Shown here in pieces: positions 1 through 6,425 of a stretch of DNA of 6,766 nucleotides (the stretch's first letter is position 1; each line of letters opens with the position of its first letter). The notes below the pieces were generated by a model. The model made no database searches, had not been told where the DNA came from, and saw only the letters and a program-made list of their open reading frames with translations. A program made the position numbers and the translations under genes. The stretch is from Crocinitomicaceae bacterium (lineage in GTDB: Bacteria; Bacteroidota; Bacteroidia; Flavobacteriales_G; Salibacteraceae): the NCBI GenBank assembly GCA_018623405.1, contig JAAZVO010000145.1:1-6766 (forward strand), given 5' to 3'.

Positions 1-21
1 TTCTTTAGTTTAATAGCTTAA

Positions 22-1416
22 ATGAAGAATAAATACGCTGACCTTGTTGAACAAACTTTCGACTTCCCTACAGAAGACTTTAAAGTAAATAACAACAATC
101 TTTCTTGGCTCGATTTAGATTTAACCTCAATAATCGAAAAGTATGGAACCCCACTAAAAGTTACCTACTTGCCAAAAATTTCAAGTCAAATACAAAAGGC
201 TAGGAACCTATTTGAAAATTCTATTAAAAAGCATAATTACAAAGGCAATTACAATTACTGCTATTGTACCAAGAGCTCCCACTTTTCATTTGTTTTAGAT
301 GAAGTTTTAAAAAACGATGTTCATATTGAAACATCTTCTGGGTTCGACATTGATATTATAGAAAAGCTTTATGAAAAAGGAAAAATTAATAAAAGTCAGT
401 TCATTATTTGCAATGGGTATAAAAAACAAACCTATATTGAAAAGTCTGCAAATCTAATAAACCAAGGGTTTGAAAACCTCTACCCCATCATAGATAACAA
501 GGCTGAATTAAATACTTATCAAAACTTAGTAAACGAAAAACTTCGATTTGGTATTAGAATAGCATCGGAAGAAGATCCAAAATTTGAATTTTATACCTCA
601 AGGCTCGGAATTGGCTACAAGGATATTGTACCTTTTTACATTGATCAAATTCAGGATAAAGCATGGTTAGAATTAAAAATGTTGCACTTCTTTATTAATA
701 CAGGAATACAAGATACAGCTTACTATTGGAACGAATTAGCCAAATGTGTTTCTGTTTACTGTAATTTAAAAGAGGTTTGTCCTGAGTTAGACTCGTTAAA
801 TATTGGTGGTGGTTTCCCCATTCAGCAATCGCTAAATTTTAATTATGATTACGAGTATATGATTGAGGAAATCGTAACGCAGATTAAAACAATGTGTAAC
901 GAGCGAGGAGTAAAAGAACCAAATATTTTTACTGAATTTGGTTCTTACACGGTAGGGGAGTCCGGAGCTGTATTTTACTCCATTTTAGGCCAAAAACAAC
1001 AGAACGATAGAGAAAAGTGGAACATGATTGATTCATCATTCATGACCACCCTACCGGATACTTGGGCCATAAACAAAAGGTTTATTTTATTTGCCATTAA
1101 CAATTGGGATTTGCCGTATGAGCGTGTTTTTTTAGGTGGACTTACTTGCGATAGTGATGACTATTACAACTCCGAACAACATTCTAATGCCGTTTATTTA
1201 CCTCAATACCAACCCAAATTGCCTCAGTACATTGGCTTTTTTCACACGGGTGCTTATCAAGAATCTGTTGGAGGGTATGGGGGAATACAACATTGCCTAA
1301 CACCCGCCCCTAAACACGTGGTAATTAATAAAGATGAAAATGGAAACGTTACCACTCAACTTTTTGCAGAAGAACAAAAAGTAGAAAAGATGTTATCAAT
1401 TTTAGGATATCAATAA
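22..1416 (+). CDS. speA: Arginine decarboxylase, PLP-dependent, short Bacteroidota type
   Basis: Predicted to decarboxylate L-arginine to agmatine in the cytoplasm, the first step of putrescine synthesis. The 464-aa protein has the alanine-racemase-type (fold III) barrel of the ornithine/arginine/diaminopimelate decarboxylases. YCTK at 81-84 supplies the Schiff-base lysine (K84). LNIGGGFP at 259-266 is the glycine-rich phosphate loop. TCD at 375-377 matches the Cys-Asp pair contributed across the dimer interface, and HTGAY at 408-412 carries the conserved active-site tyrosine. The usual EPGR motif reads EFGS at 305-308, so the phosphate-contacting arginine is not in its usual place. It is much shorter than E. 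coli SpeA (about 650 aa) but resembles proteins annotated as arginine decarboxylase in Flavobacteriia, as I remember them. An in-frame TAA directly abuts the ATG, so translation cannot start further upstream. It overlaps the agmatinase gene by one base, which supports arginine as substrate; specificity is inferred from that context and family resemblance. Confidence 0.9.
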   Translation: MKNKYADLVEQTFDFPTEDFKVNNNNLSWLDLDLTSIIEKYGTPLKVTYLPKISSQIQKARNLFENSIKKHNYKGNYNYCYCTKSSHFSFVLDEVLKNDVHIETSSGFDIDIIEKLYEKGKINKSQFIICNGYKKQTYIEKSANLINQGFENLYPIIDNKAELNTYQNLVNEKLRFGIRIASEEDPKFEFYTSRLGIGYKDIVPFYIDQIQDKAWLELKMLHFFINTGIQDTAYYWNELAKCVSVYCNLKEVCPELDSLNIGGGFPIQQSLNFNYDYEYMIEEIVTQIKTMCNERGVKEPNIFTEFGSYTVGESGAVFYSILGQKQQNDREKWNMIDSSFMTTLPDTWAINKRFILFAINNWDLPYERVFLGGLTCDSDDYYNSEQHSNAVYLPQYQPKLPQYIGFFHTGAYQESVGGYGGIQHCLTPAPKHVVINKDENGNVTTQLFAEEQKVEKMLSILGYQ

Positions 1417-2264
1417 TGAATTACGCAGGAATTGAAGATGAATTTGCACAATTAGCAACCTCTAAAGTTGTGCTTATTCCCGTGCCTTATGATGGAACAA
1501 GCACTTGGATAAAAGGAGCCGATAAAGGACCTGAAGCATTTTTAGATGCCTCTGCCAACATGGAGTTATATGATATTGAAACTGATAGTGTGCCCTATGA
1601 AAATGGTGTTTACCTAGCAGATGCGGAAACTGAAAATAGTTCTCCAGAAGCAATGTGTGATGCCGTTTACCAAACCACACAAAATTATCTTTCGCAAGGA
1701 AAATTGGTAACACTTTTTGGTGGCGAACACTCCATAAGTATTGGTGCGATTAAAGCTTTTTATGAAAAATTTGAAGACCTTACTGTACTTCAGATAGATG
1801 CCCATTCAGACCTTAGGCAAGAATACCATGGCAGTAAATGTAATCATGCATGTGCACTTGCCGATGCTCAAAAAAATACCAACTTAATTCAAGTAGGTAT
1901 AAGAAGTATGGATACTGAAGAACTTCAATACATGGATAAAAACAAAGTGTTTTTTGCGCATGATATTAAAACCAACTCTACTTGGATAGATGATGTTTTG
2001 GCACTTTGTACAAAAAATGTTTACATCACTATAGACCTCGATGCTTTCGATCCATCTATTATGCCTTCAACAGGAACTCCGGAACCTGGAGGATTAACTT
2101 GGTATCAAGTAATGGGGTTATTAAAAAAAGTATTCCGTAATTGTGATGTTAAAGGCTTCGACTTAAACGAATTGTGCCCAAATCCAAATGCCAAGGCATC
2201 AGACTTTTTAGCTGCCAAATTATATTACAGAATGTTGGCAGAATACTTTCACAACAAAAAATAA
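1416..2264 (+). CDS. speB: Agmatinase (ureohydrolase family)
   Basis: Predicted to hydrolyse agmatine to putrescine and urea with a binuclear manganese centre. The 282-aa length is normal for the arginase/agmatinase family. All three metal-binding signatures are present: GGEHS at 102-106 (H105), DAHSD at 128-132 (D128, H130, D132), and DLDAFDP at 207-213 (D207, D209), followed by MPSTGTPEPGGL. These are the ligands expected from E. coli SpeB. The start codon shares a base with the stop of the decarboxylase gene (TAATG), which suggests translational coupling. The deoxyhypusine-synthase-like gene begins 4 bases after its stop. Arginase or another ureohydrolase activity cannot be excluded from motifs alone, but the directly coupled arginine decarboxylase makes agmatine by far the likeliest substrate. 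No missing catalytic residue or frameshift is seen. Confidence 0.93.
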   Translation: MNYAGIEDEFAQLATSKVVLIPVPYDGTSTWIKGADKGPEAFLDASANMELYDIETDSVPYENGVYLADAETENSSPEAMCDAVYQTTQNYLSQGKLVTLFGGEHSISIGAIKAFYEKFEDLTVLQIDAHSDLRQEYHGSKCNHACALADAQKNTNLIQVGIRSMDTEELQYMDKNKVFFAHDIKTNSTWIDDVLALCTKNVYITIDLDAFDPSIMPSTGTPEPGGLTWYQVMGLLKKVFRNCDVKGFDLNELCPNPNAKASDFLAAKLYYRMLAEYFHNKK

Positions 2265-2268
2265 AATC

Positions 2269-3237
2269 ATGAAAATTGAAGAATTCATTAAAAAATATTA
2301 CTTGCATTTTAATGCTGCATCTGTTGTTGATGCCGCAAAAGCCTACGAAGACCATTTAGCCTCAGGCAAAAAAATGATGATTACCCTTGCCGGGGCAATG
2401 AGCACAGCCGAAATGGGCAAACTTTTAGCCGAAATGATTAGGCAAGATAAAGTGCAGATAATCTCCTGTACAGGTGCCAACTTAGAAGAAGATATTATGA
2501 ACTTGGTGGCTCACTCTCACTATAAAAGAGTTCCAAACTATCGCGATTTAACACCTAAGGAAGAATGGGATTTACTGCAAGATGGATTAAATAGAGTAAC
2601 CGACACTTGTATTCCTGAAGAAGAAGCTTTTAGAAGGTTGGAGCACAACATCGCCAAACAATGGGAAACTGCTGAAGCTAATGGCGAAAGATATTTTCCG
2701 CATGAATACATGTATAAAATGTTGCTTTCAGGAGATTTGGAACAGTATTATGAAATTGACCCAAAAGATTCTTGGATGTTGGCTGCGGCTGAGAAAAACT
2801 TACCCATTATTTGTCCGGGATGGGAAGATTCTACCATGGGAAATATTTTTGCTGCCCATTGCATAAGAGGACTCAACAAGCCAAGTACTGTAAAATCGGG
2901 TATTGAATACATGATTTGGTTGGCCGACTGGTACAAACAAAATACAACGCCAAAAGAAGGTATTGGGTTTTTTCAAATTGGCGGTGGAATAGCCGGCGAT
3001 TTTCCGATTTGTGTAGTACCCATGTTACACCAAGATTTAGAAGAAGAAAATATTCCTTATTGGAGTTATTTCTGCCAAATTTCAGATTCTACAACTAGCT
3101 ATGGTTCATACTCCGGTGCGGTGCCAAACGAAAAAATAACTTGGGGCAAATTAGATATTGATACACCAAAATTTATTATTGAAAGCGATGCAACAATTGT
3201 TGCTCCTTTAATTTTTGCTTGGCTTTTAGGGATTTAA
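2269..3237 (+). CDS. Deoxyhypusine synthase-like protein, probable homospermidine-type aminobutyltransferase
   Basis: A 322-aa member of the deoxyhypusine synthase (DHS) family, which uses NAD to move an aminobutyl group from a polyamine to an acceptor amine. Visible family features are TGANLEED at 68-75 (compare TAGGVEED in human DHS), a CPGWEDSTMGN segment at 182-192, GGG at 238-240, and GSYSGAVPNEKITWGK at 279-294. The last matches the human active-site segment, with K294 as the catalytic lysine (human K329), W292 (W327) and E288 (E323). Differences from the human enzyme, aligned by eye from memory: human D313 and D316 are both Tyr (Y278, Y281), D243 is Asn (N192), and the KHH around H288 is replaced by GDF (243-245). 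Bacteria lack eIF5A, and the two upstream genes make putrescine, so homospermidine synthesis from putrescine is the favoured role; this is inference. Last gene of the operon, converging on waaA with a 12-base overlap. Confidence 0.85.
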   Translation: MKIEEFIKKYYLHFNAASVVDAAKAYEDHLASGKKMMITLAGAMSTAEMGKLLAEMIRQDKVQIISCTGANLEEDIMNLVAHSHYKRVPNYRDLTPKEEWDLLQDGLNRVTDTCIPEEEAFRRLEHNIAKQWETAEANGERYFPHEYMYKMLLSGDLEQYYEIDPKDSWMLAAAEKNLPIICPGWEDSTMGNIFAAHCIRGLNKPSTVKSGIEYMIWLADWYKQNTTPKEGIGFFQIGGGIAGDFPICVVPMLHQDLEEENIPYWSYFCQISDSTTSYGSYSGAVPNEKITWGKLDIDTPKFIIESDATIVAPLIFAWLLGI

Positions 3238-4461
3238 AATTTGTTGAATTTCTTCAACAATTTTTTGAGAAGCCCCTGCCCTATTTTCCATAAAGGATTT
3301 ATTGAGTTTTCCTTTTTGGATAAATTGTTTTGGGGCCTTGCAAAATGAAGTGATGGTTCTTTTGAATTCTGCTTGATTATTAACTTGAATTATTCCGGCA
3401 GACTTTTCCATTTCATCTACTTCAGGAAATCTGATATGATTAGGGCCTACAACTACAGGAATACCATATACGGCAGCCTCCAAAGCGTTATGGAGGCTTT
3501 TACCAAATCCACCTCCAACATAGGCTAAATCTGCATATCGATATACAAAGGTTAATAAACCAATGGTGTCTAATACCAAAACCTTTGATTCAAATTTTGG
3601 TGTTTTTTCTTTGTGCTTGGTATAATAATATGCGTTAGGAAAATGGCTTTTTACCTCGTGTAAATGGTCTGAATCAACTTGATGCGGAGCAATAATTACT
3701 TTGATAGAATTATTTAATGCCGTTAGTTCAGCTATCAAATGTTTTAACCAATGGTGTTCAACATTATAGGTTGACCCAAATACCAACACTGTGCTTTCAG
3801 CGCAGAAGCTATCTAAAAAATCATCTTCAAAATTTGAGTTTAGCACTTCCTGTGCTCTATCAAACCTAACATCTCCGGCAATTTTCGACTCAACACCTAT
3901 TTTACTTAACAGTATTTTAGAATTTTCGTCTTGAACAAATATGGTATTCAAAGATTTCAAGGCATTTCTAAAAAAAGTACCCCATGTTTTAAAATAAATT
4001 TGATCTTTTCTAAATACAGCTGAAATTAAAGTGACAGGAATTGCTTTGCGATGGGCTTCTTTCAGCAAGTTTGGCCAAACATCATACTTTACAAAAACCA
4101 TCAAGCTTGGTTGTAATCCTTCAATTAAATCTTTTGCATTTATGGGAGTATCAATAGGTAAGTAAAATACATACGAGGCTAATTCGTAATTCTTCCTAAT
4201 CTCATAACCAGATGGCGAGAAAAAACTCAAAATAATATCAATGTCGGGTCCGGCAATTTTTTCAATTGTTGGTCTTGCCTGTTCAAACTCTCCTAAAGAG
4301 GCACAATGAAACCAAACCCTTTTTTTTGAAGTTTTGGGTGGTAAGTTATTTCGCCAATTCAGCCTACCAAAAACCCACTTTTTTGCTTTGGTATTAAATG
4401 GATAAAGCAAAATTGCCACTAGCCAATAAAGGCGAATTCCAAAGGTGTAAAGCTGCCTCAT
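3226..4461 (-). CDS. waaA: 3-deoxy-D-manno-octulosonic acid (Kdo) transferase
   Basis: Predicted to transfer Kdo from CMP-Kdo to the lipid A precursor at the cytoplasmic face of the inner membrane, which starts the LPS core. With the start used here the protein is 411 aa, normal for WaaA/KdtA. The N-terminal segment GIRLYWLVAILLYPF (8-22) is the usual membrane anchor. HCASLGEFEQARP (52-64) is the Kdo-transferase N-domain signature, with E58 as the likely catalytic base. IIAPHQ is at 256-261. The C-terminal GT-B half carries YADLAYVGGGF (309-319) and HNALEAA (324-330), where CMP-Kdo binds. The frame is open to an ATG at 4512, adding MDNSFLQKDSSRVLLLL, but the start at 4461 forms TAATG with the stop of the upstream gene and gives the MRQLYTFGIRLY beginning typical of the family. 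Its 3' end overlaps the convergent polyamine operon by 12 bases and contains that operon's terminator. Confidence 0.93.
   Translation of the reverse strand: MRQLYTFGIRLYWLVAILLYPFNTKAKKWVFGRLNWRNNLPPKTSKKRVWFHCASLGEFEQARPTIEKIAGPDIDIILSFFSPSGYEIRKNYELASYVFYLPIDTPINAKDLIEGLQPSLMVFVKYDVWPNLLKEAHRKAIPVTLISAVFRKDQIYFKTWGTFFRNALKSLNTIFVQDENSKILLSKIGVESKIAGDVRFDRAQEVLNSNFEDDFLDSFCAESTVLVFGSTYNVEHHWLKHLIAELTALNNSIKVIIAPHQVDSDHLHEVKSHFPNAYYYTKHKEKTPKFESKVLVLDTIGLLTFVYRYADLAYVGGGFGKSLHNALEAAVYGIPVVVGPNHIRFPEVDEMEKSAGIIQVNNQAEFKRTITSFCKAPKQFIQKGKLNKSFMENRAGASQKIVEEIQQILNP
3236..3266 (+). terminator. Intrinsic terminator of the polyamine operon, inside the waaA 3' end
   Basis: A perfect 8-bp inverted repeat, TTGTTGAA (3241-3248) and TTCAACAA (3253-3260), is separated by a TTTC loop and followed at once by six T (3261-3266). 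The four A at 3236-3239 can pair with T at 3262-3265 across one mismatch, so the structure may also work weakly on the opposite strand, where the tail is ATTTTAAAT. It begins about 4 bases after the stop of the deoxyhypusine-synthase-like gene. On the minus strand the same bases encode the EEIQQIL residues near the C-terminus of WaaA. The stem is AT-rich, so strength is uncertain, but position, symmetry and U-tract all fit a rho-independent terminator. Confidence 0.7.
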
Positions 4462-5228
4462 TAATAATAGTAGAACTCTTGAGGAGTCTTTTTGTAAAAA
4501 GGAATTATCCAACTTAACCTCAAGCCAAATGAAAGGTCTAACCGTTGGGATTGATCTGAGGTTTGTGTATCGTAATTAAAATCTCGAAGACTTCGTGTAA
4601 AACCTTGGTTAAATTCAAATCCTAGTGAGAAATTGGCAATTCTTGTGTCACCTTGATGATGATAGCCTGCATATTCTTTAAGCAATAAACCACCAGTTTT
4701 TCTATCGAAACCCGGCAAATACTCATCTCTTAAATAGAAAACTCCACCTTCGGCATCTTCTATTTTTACACGATGCTGCCAGTACCCGGCACCAAAGTTT
4801 ATTCTAATACCTGAATTTTTATTTGGACCAAAAACAGGAATAATTTTTCCTACGGTAAAGCAAGCATCAATTCCTCTTTGAAAATAAAATACGCTAGCAT
4901 ACCTTCCTGCTAAATTGATTATTTCTCCATTATTGGCCCTTAGCCAATTCAACATCGATGTTTCTTTAACTTGATTGCCATATTGGAAGTGGCCTTCTAC
5001 TCCCCACAAAAGGTTCTTTTTGGTTTTAAAAACCATTCCACCACCTAAGGTTGCAAAATTCCCAAAACGGGATTCTAAATCCCCCGAGGGGAGATGAAAA
5101 CCAACTGTGGCATGAAATAAAGGCGCGAATACCGCAGAATCACTGACATTTACTTGAGCGGAAAGTTTTGGCCCGATAGATGAAATAAATATTAAACAAA
5201 AAAGTGGTCGTAAAAGCCTTGTTATCAT
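4461..5228 (-). CDS. Secreted, probable outer-membrane beta-barrel protein of unknown function
   Basis: A 255-aa protein with a clear Sec signal peptide: basic start MITRLLR, hydrophobic core PLFCLIFISSIG, and a likely signal-peptidase I cut after LSA (22-24), leaving Q25 at the new N-terminus as is common in Bacteroidota. There is no lipobox. The mature part is rich in alternating polar/hydrophobic, Gly- and aromatic-rich segments that read as beta strands: 73-84 (LLWGVEGHFQYG), 139-153 (SGIRINFGAGYWQHR), 196-211, and 228-245 (SQRLDLSFGLRLSWIIPF). A PSGDLESRFGNF segment (47-58) followed by GGGMVFKTKKN looks like a conserved block of Bacteroidota outer-membrane proteins I recall without an assigned function. 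No catalytic motif is seen. It is the first gene of a two-gene unit with waaA, joined by a TAATG overlap, so an envelope or LPS-related role is plausible but unproven. Confidence 0.75.
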   Translation of the reverse strand: MITRLLRPLFCLIFISSIGPKLSAQVNVSDSAVFAPLFHATVGFHLPSGDLESRFGNFATLGGGMVFKTKKNLLWGVEGHFQYGNQVKETSMLNWLRANNGEIINLAGRYASVFYFQRGIDACFTVGKIIPVFGPNKNSGIRINFGAGYWQHRVKIEDAEGGVFYLRDEYLPGFDRKTGGLLLKEYAGYHHQGDTRIANFSLGFEFNQGFTRSLRDFNYDTQTSDQSQRLDLSFGLRLSWIIPFYKKTPQEFYYY

Positions 5229-5253
5229 TGAGAAATGTCAGTTTTTATCGGTT

Positions 5254-5261
5254 CAAATTTA
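5254..5261 (-). promoter_or_regulatory. Candidate Bacteroidota -7 promoter element for the OMP-waaA unit
   Basis: On the minus strand this reads TAAATTTG, an exact match to the TAnnTTTG -7 consensus of the Bacteroidota primary sigma factor. It lies 25 bases upstream of the ATG at 5228, giving a short leader of roughly 20 bases. No TTG is seen at the expected -33 position, so the call rests on the -7 match and its location alone; in AT-rich DNA such a match can arise by chance. Confidence 0.4.
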
Positions 5262-5263
5262 GT

Positions 5264-5271
5264 TATATTCG
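5264..5271 (+). promoter_or_regulatory. Weak candidate -7 element for the aminotransferase-ugd unit
   Basis: TATATTCG differs at one fixed position from the Bacteroidota TAnnTTTG consensus and lies 20 bases before the preferred ATG at 5292. No -33 TTG is seen at a suitable distance. If real, it would be almost back to back with the minus-strand element at 5254-5261, and it would lie downstream of the alternative ATG at 5235, which favours the later start. Confidence 0.2.
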
Positions 5272-5291
5272 CCCTCATTTTTCGACTAATT

Positions 5292-6422
5292 ATGAGTAAT
5301 ATCCAACTTGTTGATCTTCTCTCTCAATATCATAAGATTGAAGACGAAATAAACACCGCAGTAATAGATGTGATTAGATCAGGTCAATTTATTGGCGGTG
5401 AGCAAATTAAAAACTTTACTAACAACCTAGAAAATAAGTTGGGCGTAAAACATGTAATACCTGTAGCCAATGGAACTGATGCGCTCCAAATTGCGTTAAT
5501 GGCCGCAGATTTAAAACCCGGAGATGAAGTTATTACCCCTAGTTACACATACATTGCTACTGCAGAGGTAATTGCTTTACTCAACTTAACCCCTAAGTTC
5601 ATTGAGGTAGATCCTCAAACATTTACTATAGATGTAAATAAATTGGAAGAGGTTGTTACTGAAAAAACAAAAGCAATTATTCCTGTTCATTTATATGGTC
5701 AGTGTGCTAATATGCAACCCATTCTAGATTTTGCAAAAAAGCACAACCTTACAGTAATTGAAGATACCGCCCAAGCTATAAATGCTGAGCATTATTTTGA
5801 GGACGGCTCAATGAAAAAAGCAGGTTGTATTGGACACATGGGTACAACTTCATTTTTTCCATCGAAAAACTTAGGCGCTTTTGGAGATGGTGGTGCTATG
5901 TTTACAAATGATGATGATTTGGCTGCTAAAATCAGGATGATAGCCAATCACGGTCAAAAAGTTAAATACCAACATGATATTATTGGTTGTAATTCTAGAC
6001 TAGATACTATTCAGGCAGCTATATTAGACATTAAACTTAAGCATCTCGATAGTTACATTCATGCAAGGCAATATGCGGCAGGTTATTATGATGCAGCTTT
6101 CCAAAATGTAGATCAATTAACCGTACCCTTTAGGGCAAAGCACTCAAATCATACTTTCCATCAATACACCATGGTTGTTGACACACAGGAGCATAGAGAT
6201 GGATTAATGAAGCATTTAAATGAAAATGGGGTACCATCAAACATCTATTACCCCATTCCTATCCATAAACAAAAAGGATTTCAGCAATACCAGGTTAATA
6301 CAGACCTTTCGCTAACTGAAGATTTATGTTCAAGAGTTATTTCATTGCCTATGCATACTGAATTAACTGATGAGCAATTAGATAAAATTACCAATACTGT
6401 TATTAATTATTTTAAATCATAA
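5292..6422 (+). CDS. DegT/DnrJ/EryC1-family sugar aminotransferase (WbpE-like)
   Basis: A PLP-dependent (fold I) aminotransferase predicted to add an amino group to a keto nucleotide-sugar, usually with glutamate as donor, for surface glycan synthesis. The 376-aa length is typical. Motifs: FIGGE at 33-37, NGTDAL at 60-65 (PLP phosphate), PSYTYIATAE at 83-92, VIEDTAQA at 155-162 (D158 contacts the PLP ring nitrogen), TSFFPSKNLGAFGDGGA at 186-202 with K192 as the Schiff-base lysine, NHGQ at 219-222, NSRLDTIQAAIL at 234-245 and YYPIPIHKQ at 319-327. By eye it is closest to the WbpE/WlbC type, which acts on UDP-3-keto-GlcNAc-uronate, but the exact sugar and its stereochemistry cannot be read from the sequence. 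An in-frame ATG at 5235 would add 19 hydrophobic residues and leave 6 bases to the divergent gene; the ATG at 5292 gives the family-typical MSNIQLVDLLSQY start. A UDP-sugar dehydrogenase gene follows 3 bases after its stop. Confidence 0.9.
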   Translation: MSNIQLVDLLSQYHKIEDEINTAVIDVIRSGQFIGGEQIKNFTNNLENKLGVKHVIPVANGTDALQIALMAADLKPGDEVITPSYTYIATAEVIALLNLTPKFIEVDPQTFTIDVNKLEEVVTEKTKAIIPVHLYGQCANMQPILDFAKKHNLTVIEDTAQAINAEHYFEDGSMKKAGCIGHMGTTSFFPSKNLGAFGDGGAMFTNDDDLAAKIRMIANHGQKVKYQHDIIGCNSRLDTIQAAILDIKLKHLDSYIHARQYAAGYYDAAFQNVDQLTVPFRAKHSNHTFHQYTMVVDTQEHRDGLMKHLNENGVPSNIYYPIPIHKQKGFQQYQVNTDLSLTEDLCSRVISLPMHTELTDEQLDKITNTVINYFKS

Positions 6423-6425
6423 AGG

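Noticed and set aside
1..21. Possible promoter or ribosome binding site before the arginine decarboxylase
   Set aside because: Only 21 bases are visible, with no TAnnTTTG or purine-rich site; the regulatory region lies outside the window.
1474..1805. Two overlapping minus-strand open frames of 79 and 63 codons
   Set aside because: They lie fully inside the well-supported agmatinase gene, have low-complexity His/Phe/Leu-rich translations and show no family resemblance.
2149..2355. Minus-strand open frame of 68 codons across the agmatinase / DHS-like junction
   Set aside because: It is antisense to two clear genes with intact motifs, and its Phe/Ile-rich translation looks like a shadow.
2681..3098. 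Short open frames (60-62 codons) on both strands within the DHS-like gene
   Set aside because: All overlap the conserved active-site coding region in other frames, with no plausible start context or homology.
5235..5291. Hydrophobic 19-residue N-terminal extension of the aminotransferase that could pass for a membrane anchor
   Set aside because: DegT-family aminotransferases are soluble, the ATG at 5292 gives the canonical N-terminus, and the extension overlaps the promoter candidates; it is most likely untranslated leader.
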